This document shows, one piece after another, positions 53,076 through 61,938 of a stretch of 64,000 nt of DNA. The position numbers and the translations under genes are program-made. The notes beneath the pieces were generated by a model, which did not search any database, had not been told where the DNA came from, and was given only the letters and a program-made list of their open reading frames with translations. Source of the stretch: an uncultured Lachnospiraceae bacterium (GTDB lineage: Bacteria; Bacillota; Clostridia; Lachnospirales; Lachnospiraceae). The stretch spans positions 124,001-188,000 of the forward strand of contig CAJTLB010000002.1 in the NCBI GenBank assembly GCA_910577045.1, given 5' to 3'. How positions within the stretch are numbered: position 1 is the first letter of the stretch; every line of letters begins with the position of its first letter.

Positions 53076-53563
53076 AAATCTGCCTCCTGCATATTTTCTT
53101 TTAATAGCTTTAAGCCCCGATAAAGTTTCGTTTTAACCGTATTCAAGTTAAATCCGGTTATGCTGGATATTTCCTTCAAAGACATTTCCTCAAAAAATCT
53201 AAGTTTTATAATTCCTTGCATATCCATCTCCAACTTCTCTAATTCTTGTTCTATATCACCTCCCTGCTCATATCCTTTCTCATAATACGCTTCCTCGTGT
53301 TCCATCGTATCCGCGATCAAAACAACTTTATTGCGCTTTTTTAATACTGTTAAACATTCATTAATTAATATTCGATAAAACCATGTCTTAATTGCGTCTT
53401 CATTCTTGATATTCTCATATGCTTCAAGCGCTTTGCAGACAGCACTTTGGACAATATCAAGGGCGTCCTCCTGATGTTTGGTATAACTATAAGCCACTCG
53501 ATAAAATCGTTCTTGATTTTCAAGGATATACTGAATCAGCCTTTCATATAATGCTTGTTTCAT
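53063..53563 (-). CDS. ECF RNA polymerase sigma factor (SigV-like)
   Basis: 166 residues. Region 2 (KHQEDALDIVQSAVCKALEA) and region 4 (MQGIIKLRFFEEMSLKEISS, NLNTVKTKLYRGLKLLKE) are complete; no region 3. Pairs with the RsiV-type anti-sigma gene overlapping downstream. It likely activates this operon through the ECF-type promoter at 53601-53630, plus genes for wall modification elsewhere. AGAAAGG-type site before ATG 53563. Confidence 0.93.
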   Translation of the reverse strand: MKQALYERLIQYILENQERFYRVAYSYTKHQEDALDIVQSAVCKALEAYENIKNEDAIKTWFYRILINECLTVLKKRNKVVLIADTMEHEEAYYEKGYEQGGDIEQELEKLEMDMQGIIKLRFFEEMSLKEISSITGFNLNTVKTKLYRGLKLLKENMQEADLWVD

Positions 53564-53600
53564 TACTGGTACGCACCTTTCTGTTTTACTCTTTTACTAT

Positions 53601-53630
53601 ATAGACTTTTTTAGTATCCGAAAAGTTTCA
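53601..53630 (-). promoter_or_regulatory. ECF-type promoter of the sigma operon
   Basis: Minus strand TGAAAC (53630-53625) and GTCTAT (53606-53601), separated by 18 bases. This matches the TGAAAC-N16-CGTCTA-type element of SigV promoters, indicating autoregulation. Confidence 0.7.
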
Positions 53631-53823
53631 AAAATAAAAATATTCAAACTAATTTTCTATAAAACATTAACATCTCCAGTTACTGACAGTCATGTTTCCT
53701 ATTTTGTGCACATAGTCTTTCAGGGTAAAAAAATAACGGTAAAACTATAATAGATTTACCGCTAATTTGATGATATATTATAAATACTAAGTATTTATAA
53801 TAACTGGAATTTATAAAATATTG

Positions 53824-54192
53824 TTATTGTGTTTCTACCAACTTTTGTATTACCTCTTCTTTGGTTGACACAAAAAAGAAGTTATTGCCATTATTGGATT
53901 CGTATATAAAATCCTTTAATGGTTTGCCTGTATACTGGGAGTAATCCCCATAAATGGCAACCCTAATATGATAATTAATAAACTTTTGAAGTATTTCGCC
54001 TGCCATGCCGCTGCTAAGAATAAAAAATTCCTCACATATTGCCAATTTATTGATTACTATTTTTGTTGCACCTATTTCATACTTAACAGCCATAGCCAAA
54101 TCTAAAGCAGATTGTGTATCAACAATTAGCTTTTCATCACTGGAAATAACTGCAATATTTGTTCCATTATCCTTCAAATGTTCAATATTCAT
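53824..54192 (-). CDS. DUF4180 family protein
   Basis: 122 residues, cytoplasmic, alpha/beta. DUF4180 segments: NIAVISSDEKLIVDTQSALD, GATKIVINKLAICEEFFILS, SGMAGEILQKFINYHIRVAI, GKPLKDFIYESNNGNNFFFV. Known to occur next to MarR/TetR regulators in Firmicutes; role unknown. Here it stands alone. AGGAGGATATT precedes ATG 54192. Confidence 0.88.
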   Translation of the reverse strand: MNIEHLKDNGTNIAVISSDEKLIVDTQSALDLAMAVKYEIGATKIVINKLAICEEFFILSSGMAGEILQKFINYHIRVAIYGDYSQYTGKPLKDFIYESNNGNNFFFVSTKEEVIQKLVETQ

Positions 54193-54323
54193 AATATCCT
54201 CCTAAACCTAATTTGCAGTACAAATTCCAGTTAAAGCTATATTCTACTTATAAAATGGTAACTTGTCAAGTGTTACATAATTTATGGTTTACCATAATAT
54301 AAATTGTGTCCCTAATCCTATAT

Positions 54324-54974
54324 TTATAAACAAGTTTCCTCAAAAGGCTCCACAAACTGGAAACCGTCTTGTTCCATTTTTTTATAGCCCTCAGCCAACA
54401 TCGGCCCCATTCCATAGAACATCCCACACTCTTCCAAAGGTCCCATCATTTGCCCATCATCGTTGTTATCATTAAAGCCACAAGCTTTGTTCCCAATCAT
54501 ATAAACCCGCATATTATCATCGGCGATCATCCATTTGTAACAGTCACAGGTAGTCGCCACAACAAAACAATACTGGGCCTGTCCGTCTTTTAGATGGTCG
54601 CAATTAATCTCAAGTTGAATGGTATAATAGGGGTTCTCAAACTCTACCTGTTCTACAAAAAATTCCTGTATCGTATGCTCTGCCACCTTGGGATCGACCT
54701 TGCAGAGGTGGTAATAAAGGGCTGTCCAGCCTGTCTCAAAGAGTTTACCAAAATGGCCCAGCACATAATGAACCACTCTCTCGGTTTGCTCCAGATTATC
54801 CTCAGACAGATTCCAGATCACCAAATCTAGGATAAAATCCTGTTTCAGATAATTGGTATCCAAAAAAAATGGTATCTTGACTAAAGGGCCTTCCTCCTCT
54901 TGAAGCGAAATAAACTGCCTAATATCCAACTCTTCCAAGGCAACTGGCTCTCTATCATCTAAATATTTGTGCAT
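54324..54974 (-). CDS. hypothetical protein, immunity-like (216 aa)
   Basis: I do not recognise the family. Cytoplasmic, acidic, no membrane segment. Segments such as DIRQFISLQEEEGPLVKIPF, ERVVHYVLGHFGKLFETGWT, EFFVEQVEFENPYYTIQLEI and EECGMFYGMGPMLAEGYKKM. Acidic proteins of this size in a run of unrelated singletons are typical of toxin-immunity relics, which I infer only from context. Base composition is visibly higher in GC than neighbouring genes, suggesting transfer. AAGGAGG precedes ATG 54974. Confidence 0.7.
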   Translation of the reverse strand: MHKYLDDREPVALEELDIRQFISLQEEEGPLVKIPFFLDTNYLKQDFILDLVIWNLSEDNLEQTERVVHYVLGHFGKLFETGWTALYYHLCKVDPKVAEHTIQEFFVEQVEFENPYYTIQLEINCDHLKDGQAQYCFVVATTCDCYKWMIADDNMRVYMIGNKACGFNDNNDDGQMMGPLEECGMFYGMGPMLAEGYKKMEQDGFQFVEPFEETCL

Positions 54975-55021
54975 ATCAATTCCTCCTTTTTAAACCTTCT
55001 AAGTGATGATCCCTGCTCTTA

Positions 55022-55483
55022 TTATCTGGTTTCCTCCAACCAATCCATTCCAGGATAAGGTTCACAAGTATGGGCATACCACTCCACACATTTGGCCGCT
55101 AGTCCCCGTTCTTTCATAGTACATTTTAAAGGAATAACAGACTGTCCATCACTAGGTTCAATAGGAGCCTCCTTATCAGAACCCAAAAACTCTGGGTTAA
55201 AGCTGGTCCAAAAAGTTTGAGTTCCCTCATCCCAAATTTCTAGGTAAATCAGTTCCTCCGAACTCTCTAAAAGAAGATACCCTTCCTCTCCACATTCATC
55301 TAGTGCAAGAAAAAGGCTTAAATAGGTACCGTTGCATACTTTCTCTACGATATCCCTTATACCCTCCTCTGATAAGTCAGTGATTTGGGTATCTTCACCT
55401 GTACTGAATTCCTTATTGGCATATTTGATACCAATTCTCTCTGGCAGGAGAGGAACTTCACGTTTTTTCATAATCTTTTCCAT
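55022..55483 (-). CDS. hypothetical protein, immunity-like (153 aa)
   Basis: Unrecognised acidic cytoplasmic protein. Segments DLSEEGIRDIVEKVCNGTYL, GYLLLESSEELIYLEIWDEG, TFWTSFNPEFLGSDKEAPIE, CVEWYAHTCEPYPGMDWLEE. Has the look of an Imm-type protein. AAAGGA precedes ATG 55483. Lies in the GC-richer stretch with the gene at 54324; no toxin gene is present. Confidence 0.7.
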   Translation of the reverse strand: MEKIMKKREVPLLPERIGIKYANKEFSTGEDTQITDLSEEGIRDIVEKVCNGTYLSLFLALDECGEEGYLLLESSEELIYLEIWDEGTQTFWTSFNPEFLGSDKEAPIEPSDGQSVIPLKCTMKERGLAAKCVEWYAHTCEPYPGMDWLEETR

Positions 55484-55504
55484 AAAATTTTCCTTTCAAA
55501 ATTG

Positions 55505-56098
55505 TTACTCATCCACAAAAAATCTATTTTCAAAAATAACAGTATCATCCCACAACTGAACCTCAATATATGAATAATATCCTGAAACATATTTCATAAA
55601 ATTTTCCAATCCGCCATTAAAAGCATTTATTTGTGCCAGTAATTGTACTTCTGTCAACTGATAGATTTTTCCTGTCCTTTCATATTGTGCACAGCTATCC
55701 CCTAACGAAAAACTTATACTATCTGGGCATATTTCACTCAATTTTATCTTATACGAAATTCCCCTTCCAAACCAATTATCTAAATAATCACACCCCTGCA
55801 ATACAAAAGATACTGGATGCCTTTCTTTTGGTTTTCCACCAAGGCTGGAAAAATTATTATACAAAAATTCATCCGTTTTTAGCCTGCGCAAATAATAATT
55901 TTCAAAATCTGCAAAACGATAAAAGGCAGTTGTATGAGGATTTTCTTTTGTCAACTTTTCTGCTAGTAAAAAAGCTTTTTCTTTTGGTAATCGCATAATA
56001 TTTTGAAAAGGCTTACAATTTGGGTGGCAATAATGCACAAGAATTAGACTGTTTATCAGTTTAAATTCCGAAGTGTAAGAGTTTTGATTTTTCGCCAT
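55505..56098 (-). CDS. hypothetical protein, immunity-like (197 aa)
   Basis: Unrecognised. I prefer ATG 56098 (MAKNQNSYTSEFKL) with AAAGGA about ten bases upstream; the GTG at 56161 has no ribosome site. Segments NCKPFQNIMRLPKEKAFLLA, KENPHTTAFYRFADFENYYL, KLSEICPDSISFSLGDSCAQ, TGKIYQLTEVQLLAQINAFN and GYYSYIEVQLWDDTVIFENR. Cytoplasmic alpha/beta. Twenty-two bases upstream of the 55483 gene on the same strand, so possibly cotranscribed with it. Confidence 0.7.
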   Translation of the reverse strand: MAKNQNSYTSEFKLINSLILVHYCHPNCKPFQNIMRLPKEKAFLLAEKLTKENPHTTAFYRFADFENYYLRRLKTDEFLYNNFSSLGGKPKERHPVSFVLQGCDYLDNWFGRGISYKIKLSEICPDSISFSLGDSCAQYERTGKIYQLTEVQLLAQINAFNGGLENFMKYVSGYYSYIEVQLWDDTVIFENRFFVDE

Positions 56099-56339
56099 GC
56101 CCTTCATTTCCTTTGTTCTTTTACTTAATAGTATAAATTGTTCCACTTTTTCTGTCCACACTTATATACTAACACCACATCCACTTTCCCACCTTATGCT
56201 CGTCAAACTGAGGCTTTCCCTCAATGTAAAAAACCTAAGGTCCTAAATTAATGATTCTCATAATAACAGTCTCCCTTCTCTCCTTTAATAGAAGCAGTCT
56301 ATCACACCAAATATCCCAAAAAACGGACTCGTTATTTTT

Positions 56340-57389
56340 CTACACATCTGTCCTTGTATAGAATGTCGCCTTCCCTTTACCATGTCTGTCAACAACCCCG
56401 TCCTTCATCAGCTGTGTCAACGAATTTTCTACGGAAGCCTTAGACAGGGACGGCACAAGTTCCATGATTTCACTCTTCGTAAATTTACCGATTTTTTCAC
56501 AAACTGCTTTTCTAACCATTTCAATTGCGGGCAGCTTATCATCCACAAGACTGATCCGGGTCTCAAAGTCTCTATAAGCTGCCAGCACGATTCCAAGCAA
56601 ATATTTTATAAATGGTGATGGATCATTTTCATTTTCGTGCCAGCTAATTCCGCACCGTTCCAATACATCGTAGTAATTTTCTTTGGTCTTTTCTATTTTG
56701 CTCTCCAAGCTGATATATCTCCCCACAACATACCCACACCGATATAGAAGAAGCGTGGTGAGCAGGCGCGACATCCGGCCATTTCCGTCATTGAATGGGT
56801 GGATGCATAGAAAGTCATTGATGAAAATCGGAATCAATACCAGTGGATCTACGATGCAGGCATCGATTGCCTGATTGAAATTATCGCAGATGGAATCGAT
56901 TGCCCCCGGTGTTTCATAAGGCGCCAATGGAGTAAAACGCACTGTCCGCGATCCATCTGGGTGGTTTTCAGCTATCACATTCTGGGTATTCTTAAACCTT
57001 CCCCCAATATCCTTCTGTGAATATTGATATAAATCCCGGTGAAGCTGCAAAATATAAGAGGAACGAATCGGGATATATTCATAGCTCTCATGGATCGTAT
57101 TTAAAACATCCCGATACCCCATGATTTCTTCTTCATCCCTATTCTTAGGCGTTGTCTTTTCCATAACAAGCTGCTGAAACCTGGTGCTTGTCGTAACAAT
57201 GCCTTCAATCTTATTGGAAGCCTCAGTACTTTGTATTTTCGCTATCTCAACCAGTTTTTCCAGTGTGGCAGGTTTCTGCTTAAGGTATAATTCCTGTTTT
57301 CCTTTAAACTCATGGATCTGTGCTACCAATCCAAGAATTTCCGAATCCCATCTATAATCTTTTAAATTAGCATAGTTAAAAATCCGCAT
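56340..57389 (-). CDS. Fic family protein with C-terminal winged helix
   Basis: 349 residues. N-terminal inhibitory helix motif SNKIEGI (S-x-x-x-E-G, class II Fic), catalytic loop HPFNDGNGRMSRL with the AMPylation signature HPFxDGNGRxxR, upstream flap segment GGRFKNTQNVIAENHPDGSR. The C-terminal 70 residues form a winged helix (KFTKSEIMELVPSLSKASVE, LTQLMKDGVVDRHGKGKATF). Transfers AMP or another phosphate group to a target in the cytoplasm; the wing suggests DNA binding and autoregulation. The promoter upstream overlaps TTAGGC sites. AGGGGCTAGGCAA precedes ATG 57389. Confidence 0.93.
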   Translation of the reverse strand: MRIFNYANLKDYRWDSEILGLVAQIHEFKGKQELYLKQKPATLEKLVEIAKIQSTEASNKIEGIVTTSTRFQQLVMEKTTPKNRDEEEIMGYRDVLNTIHESYEYIPIRSSYILQLHRDLYQYSQKDIGGRFKNTQNVIAENHPDGSRTVRFTPLAPYETPGAIDSICDNFNQAIDACIVDPLVLIPIFINDFLCIHPFNDGNGRMSRLLTTLLLYRCGYVVGRYISLESKIEKTKENYYDVLERCGISWHENENDPSPFIKYLLGIVLAAYRDFETRISLVDDKLPAIEMVRKAVCEKIGKFTKSEIMELVPSLSKASVENSLTQLMKDGVVDRHGKGKATFYTRTDV

Positions 57390-57408
57390 TTGCCTAGCCC
57401 CTCTCTTT

Positions 57409-57506
57409 TCGCCTAATTATACCACTCCTTTAGGCAATAATCAATATTTTGCCCTAAATTCACCTAATTTATTCTTAAATTATGCGAAAGTCTAATCATT
57501 AGGCGA
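57409..57506 (-). promoter_or_regulatory. Fic promoter with repeated TTAGGC operators
   Basis: Minus strand -35 TTGATT (57444-57439), 17-base spacer, -10 TATAAT (57421-57416). A perfect 9-bp inverted repeat, TCGCCTAAT (57409-57417) and ATTAGGCGA (57498-57506), flanks the region, and a TTAGGC copy lies in the spacer at 57430-57435, with related CCCTAAA and CCTAAT copies at 57453-57468. One site overlaps the -10. Confidence 0.75.
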
Positions 57507-57682
57507 TTTCAATATTTAAAAATACATACATTTTTATTCAATCAAATTTTTCACCAAATCAAAAATAGCCAGCACCTTTCACGCTGACCCGAATACCCTT
57601 TAACGATTATTATAACAATAATCCTACTTCATAACGATAGTCTCTGAAAATTTTTAGTAGGCATTTATAACAATCTGAATTT

Positions 57683-58288
57683 TTAGTCTACGTCTGGCTG
57701 CTGTCCATCGTGGACATTCCACTGGCATTCCATCATCTGCATATCCGTAAATACTGCTTTAAAAGAAGATTCCTCTGGCGAACAGGCATAGATGCCAAAT
57801 TGAATCTTTCCATTTCCCTTCTGCATATGACAGATTCTCATTTGGTTAAAATGAATTCCATCTGCAGAGCATTCAATACAATAATCGTCCTCCCGGCGGC
57901 TGAAACGATACCACATGGATTTTACCGAAGCATCAATAACCGTAGTTGCCCAATCTGAATAGCCTCCATTTGTTACAACACTACCTAAATGCTGGTATTC
58001 TTCATTTTCATATTCAACCGATGCTTTTAACCAGTTTTCACTGTCGAGATACATTACAATTCCGCACTGGTCAAACCTGTGGCAGCTTTCTGCAAATTCT
58101 GTTTTTGCAACAAAACTGAAATATTTCTCTTCTGTTTCCATTTGAAACACTGGAGCATTATCATTTTGAAAATGATAATAAGTTCTTTGCCACAAATCCG
58201 TGTGTTGTTTTGTAATGATCTCAACTCTACCATTTTCAATTTTATAATCTAGTGGTTCTCTTATCCATTTAAAATTGGTCATATCCAT
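57683..58288 (-). CDS. DUF1349 family protein (concanavalin-like fold)
   Basis: 201 residues, no signal peptide. DUF1349 pattern: FKWIREPLDYKIENGRVEII, TDLWQRTYYHFQNDNAPVFQ, QCGIVMYLDSENWLKASVEY, WYRFSRREDDYCIECSADGI, GIYACSPEESSFKAVFTDMQ. The family is a carbohydrate-binding-like sandwich without a fixed activity. GGAG ten bases before ATG 58288; ATG 58282 is also possible. Single gene. Confidence 0.9.
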   Translation of the reverse strand: MDMTNFKWIREPLDYKIENGRVEIITKQHTDLWQRTYYHFQNDNAPVFQMETEEKYFSFVAKTEFAESCHRFDQCGIVMYLDSENWLKASVEYENEEYQHLGSVVTNGGYSDWATTVIDASVKSMWYRFSRREDDYCIECSADGIHFNQMRICHMQKGNGKIQFGIYACSPEESSFKAVFTDMQMMECQWNVHDGQQPDVD

Positions 58289-58620
58289 TATCTATCAACT
58301 CCAAATCTTCTGTTTTCTGTGTATTTACCTGCTATTAAATTATACTTCTATTCTTTACAGATTTCCACTCTGTCCTCCATCTTTTTTGTAATCATGCCCT
58401 CTTCAAACGGGTGGTTCGCTCTGTGGCTATAAGCCTTTGTTACCGTTCATCGCCTAAAGACGCTGGCTTTCACTTTGTTCAAGCCGATATACTTGCCAAA
58501 TACCTTTATTCAGTAGTTTTTCACTTATTCTGTTTTTACTAATGAAAATCTGGTAGAAACATAAATATGATTGTGGTATTCTATTAATGATACGACTCAA
58601 GAAGCCTGGAGAACAAAAAT
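58289..58620. other. gap with an interrupted open stretch
   Basis: 332 bases, GC-richer in the middle. On the minus strand one frame reads KYIGLNKVKASVFRR, a stop, then TVTKAYSHRANHPFEEGMIT and KKMEDRVEICKE to TAG 58348. Probably a decayed tail of a transferred gene. On the plus strand, GGAG before 58621 belongs to the GNAT gene. Confidence 0.4.
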
Positions 58621-59071
58621 TTGAAAATTATAAAGGTAAAGGGCAGAGCTGCATCATTGATAGAACAATTATTACAAGTGTGGGAAAGTTCTGTAAAGGC
58701 AACACATCTCTTTTTATCACAAAACGAAATGGAAAACATTAAGGAGTATGTACCACAAGCATTAAAAGAAATATCTTTTTTAATTATTGCAGAAAATGAA
58801 AGTCAAATTCCTGTTGGTTTTATGGGGATTGCAGAGCAACACCTTGAAATGCTCTTTATCTCTCATGAAGAAAGGGGGGGGGAAAGGATTAGGTAAGGAA
58901 TTGCTTAAATACGGAATAGAAAAACATTCGGTTAATAATTTAGCAGTTAATGAGCAAAATCCTCTTGCAAAAGATTTCTATGAACACATGGGATTTGAAA
59001 TTTATAAAAGAACAGAGTGTGATGAACAAGGCAATCCATATCCACTTTTATATATGAGATTAGGTAGATAA
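58621..59071 (+). pseudogene. GNAT family N-acetyltransferase, frameshifted at a G9 tract
   Basis: Starts at TTG 58621 (KIIKVKGRAASLIEQLLQVW; GGAG upstream) and reads to SHEERGG, where a run of nine G (58874-58882) shifts the frame and stops at 58896. From the run onward another frame continues KGLGKELLKYGIEKHSVNNL, NPLAKDFYEHMGFEIYKRTE to 59071. Joined together they give a normal acetyltransferase of about 150 residues, with the acetyl-CoA loop exactly at the G run. Eight G would restore the frame. Either a pseudogene, a phase-variable gene or an assembly error. Confidence 0.85.
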
Positions 59072-59287
59072 CTTCCAATTTACCATAAGAAAATCAGAGA
59101 CTGATTATTGAAATAATTCCTGTAATATAAGACCACTGTTTATCTTGTTTACTTAAAAAGTATCATATCCGTTTTCTATACGCTCTGATAATATCTTATT
59201 CTACCAAGATTGTAGTAATGGTGGTTTAGATAAGCTTGAGTTTATCAACTCCTTTTGTATTATATAAATATCTTACCTATCTAACAT

Positions 59288-59893
59288 TTATAGCCAAATA
59301 TTAAATTCCTGTGGCTCAGGTAAATGTTCCCAAATATCTTTTATTGGAACTTTTGACAATACTTGCTTATGATTATCATTCAACCATAGGACATGTGCTT
59401 TTATATAATCTGAGTAAATTGTCTTATTTCCCATTACTACTTCTTCAACAACCTGAAAATATACAAATTCTTCAAAATTATTTGCCCATAAATCAATATC
59501 TCCTGTGTCATGCCCATATACTACTACTTTTGGTTCATCTTTCCCATTTTCATATAAAAAACAATATTTATCGCCAGATATTTTACATGCAAATGGGATA
59601 AGGCTGTATAGAGGATTGATAGATTGATGCTCTGGATAGATTTCTAAATCAAAGTTCAAGCACTCATATAACTCATTATAGGCACTTTGAAGATCTTCAA
59701 AAGCTATTAACCGGCAATCACCCATAAATTCACCAAAAAAATCCTCTCTTCGTACATAATCCTTGTCTACAATTTTATTTTCAACCCATTTTCTAGAGTA
59801 GAGCAAGTAATCCATCATTCCACTTTTATTGATCTCGTGAAATAATTTAGGAAATTGTATCCCCAAACTCATTTCCACATCTTTTAATTCCAT
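59288..59893 (-). CDS. SMI1/KNR4 (SUKH) family protein
   Basis: 201 residues from ATG 59893 (MELKDVEMSLGIQFPKLF), with GAGGT eight bases upstream. SUKH pattern: SLGIQFPKLFHEINKSGMMD, YVRREDFFGEFMGDCRLIAF, LIPFACKISGDKYCFLYENG, KVVVYGHDTGDIDLWANNFE. SUKH proteins are often immunity proteins against polymorphic nuclease toxins; none is seen here. Cytoplasmic. Single gene. Confidence 0.85.
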   Translation of the reverse strand: MELKDVEMSLGIQFPKLFHEINKSGMMDYLLYSRKWVENKIVDKDYVRREDFFGEFMGDCRLIAFEDLQSAYNELYECLNFDLEIYPEHQSINPLYSLIPFACKISGDKYCFLYENGKDEPKVVVYGHDTGDIDLWANNFEEFVYFQVVEEVVMGNKTIYSDYIKAHVLWLNDNHKQVLSKVPIKDIWEHLPEPQEFNIWL

Positions 59894-60045
59894 AAATCCA
59901 TACCTCACAACATATAAAAATTTTATTTTAATGAACATGACTGCATTATATCCAGCCTCATAAGTATATGTTCCTTCGGCTTTATTTTTTTCTACATAGG
60001 TATTTTATTACTTACAATTACTTTTTTACTATTATTTTTAATTAC

Positions 60046-60685
60046 TTAGGTATTATTTAACTGCCCTATAAAATAAAAGTCGTTTGATTTATTCCCATTC
60101 ATTGTTGTCAATGTTAAAGGCTTGTATTCCTGCTCCAAAAAATCTCTTAAAAGTAGTTTTACCCATGCTTCATTATGGTGCCGGCATACTGCACCCTCCC
60201 TCTGGCAATTCAAACACACCATATACACCATAAGTTTCTTTGTATTTTTCAAATCTTAAAAGATTACGTTCATCTGTATTCAGTAAAAATCATTTACATA
60301 CAAAATTCCCCGTGGTTTCAATACCCACTTAATTTCTGCTAATAATTGCTTTTGTTCCTCATTTGTCCGTATACAGGTTAAAAGCACAAAAAGAATTACA
60401 GCGTCAATACTTGCATCTGGCATAGCAATTTTATCATCTTCCTTTATCCATAAATCAAGATAGGGACACTGCTGTTTTCCTCTTTCTATCATGCCTTTTG
60501 AAAAATCAATGCCAATTAAATTATAATAACCATTATGATATAATTCATCAAGTGTCCTCCCATATCCGCAGCCTACATCAAAGATAATACTGTCTTTTTT
60601 ACATATTTCGAAAACTCTTCAGCTTGAAATGGAGTAGTAAATTCTTTTTTTCAGATACACTATTCCAATATTCTTCTTGTTTCAC
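60046..60685 (-). pseudogene. class I SAM-dependent methyltransferase, multiply frameshifted
   Basis: From GTG 60685 (AAAGGGGG upstream) the pieces, read in several frames, assemble to a full methyltransferase: KQEEYWNSVSE, FTTPFQAEEFSKYV, DSIIFDVGCGYGRTLDELYH (SAM motif I), IGIDFSKGMIERGKQQCPYL, DASIDAVILFVLLTCI, KWVLKPRGILYVNDFY, LNTDERNLLRFEKYKETYGV, AVCRHHNEAWVKLLLRDFLE. Breaks occur at an A7 run, an A6 run, after TTTTTAC and at a GGG. Three need one extra base, one needs one fewer. No active protein can be made from this sequence as it stands. Confidence 0.85.
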
Positions 60686-60939
60686 TTTTACTTAACCCCC
60701 TTTTCTTTCATTATATAAAAAAACTGTAATAATCAGAGCCATATTCAAAGAGACTAACTTTGCTTCATTAATATGGGTGCCAAGGCATTGCTGTTTTTAG
60801 TGCCATAATCTACGAAAAGGTCAATAATATTATAAATCTCTCAATCAAAATTTCTTTATAGTTTCAAATCCAAAATTTCATGTTATCTTTTATATTAATT
60901 CTTTATCATTATAAATATTTTTATAATATCTATTCTACT

Positions 60940-61938
60940 CTAGTTTGCTTTTTTCTTTCCTTTATAAAATTCTATTTTATTCGAAAATTCTTCTACTGTT
61001 AAACCAGCATAAGAAGCAGCTTCTTTTATTGTAAAAACATGGTTTTCTACTAAATCAAATAACACTTCGATTTTTCCTTCCATTTTTCCTTCTATTTTTC
61101 CTTCTATTTTTCCTTCTTTGTGCCCCTCGACTTTTCCTTCCAGCCATCCTTCATTTTTAATGGTTTTTGCCTCATATTCTAATACCCTGCCTCCCATAAC
61201 TTCTGTCACTCCTTCCCTCACTTTCTGATATTTCTTTGTAATACTCTCTAATACTTTCCTTGACATATCCATTATCGTACATTTTATATATTCCTCTATC
61301 TTCCTTTGTACCGCTAACTCTTCCAACTGATTTTTAATTCTTCCATACTCTTCCTGCAATTCTTTTAACTTTCTTTCATCTGTATTATATACTTCAAACT
61401 GGCTCTCATGCGAAAAAATATAAAAAGGGATTAAAAACAAAAGTTTTTTCTCAAAAATTTCTTCTATCCCATATGTTTGGGCTTTTACCACTGGTATCTG
61501 ATACACCGCGTCTGTCCCTGGAGTCTTGATTACTACTTTCATCTCCTCTGGGGTAGCCTTCCCATGCCTTAAAAATAAAACGGCTGAATGGGGAAACGTC
61601 ACTGTTAAAATACTTCCTGTTAATTCCCCTTGATCTAAAGCTATCTGGGCATCATATTCAAAAAAACGGACTAACATACTGCTGTCATCCGTACTTTGAC
61701 ATTCCCAATGATACTTCTTGGTTTCTTTTCCAACTACCTGAAAACTAGTATCTGTAATGCGTTCCTCTTCTATGCCATCTTGTTTATTTAGAAAATGTTC
61801 ATTAGGAGAAAATACAATCGTTTCTTCTCCTGTATAATGTTCCCCAAAAATCTCATTGATTACAGGAAGAATTAGTTTACTACAATCGTTTAATAAAGTG
61901 CGAAATACATCATCATAAGGAGTATTTCCTGTATTCAT
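60940..61938 (-). CDS. Rpn family recombination-promoting nuclease/putative transposase
   Basis: 332 residues from ATG 61938 (MNTGNTPYDDVFRTLLND), with AAGGAG ten bases upstream; the longer frame upstream lacks support. PD-(D/E)XK nuclease-like core: ITDTSFQVVGKETKKYHWEC ends with an E-C-Q strand, then ALDQGELTGSILTVTFPHSA. Lys/Glu-rich coiled C-terminus with a tandem GK(x)EGK repeat (KEGKIEGKIEGKMEGKIE) encoded by near-identical 12-base units at about 61073-61120. Related E. coli RpnA-E promote recombination and act as DNA endonucleases. These genes are often multicopy in Lachnospiraceae. Confidence 0.9.
   Translation of the reverse strand: MNTGNTPYDDVFRTLLNDCSKLILPVINEIFGEHYTGEETIVFSPNEHFLNKQDGIEEERITDTSFQVVGKETKKYHWECQSTDDSSMLVRFFEYDAQIALDQGELTGSILTVTFPHSAVLFLRHGKATPEEMKVVIKTPGTDAVYQIPVVKAQTYGIEEIFEKKLLFLIPFYIFSHESQFEVYNTDERKLKELQEEYGRIKNQLEELAVQRKIEEYIKCTIMDMSRKVLESITKKYQKVREGVTEVMGGRVLEYEAKTIKNEGWLEGKVEGHKEGKIEGKIEGKMEGKIEVLFDLVENHVFTIKEAASYAGLTVEEFSNKIEFYKGKKKAN

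Noticed and set aside
55633..55998. 121-residue plus-strand frame
   Set aside because: Antisense to the immunity-like gene at 55505, which has the better start and composition.
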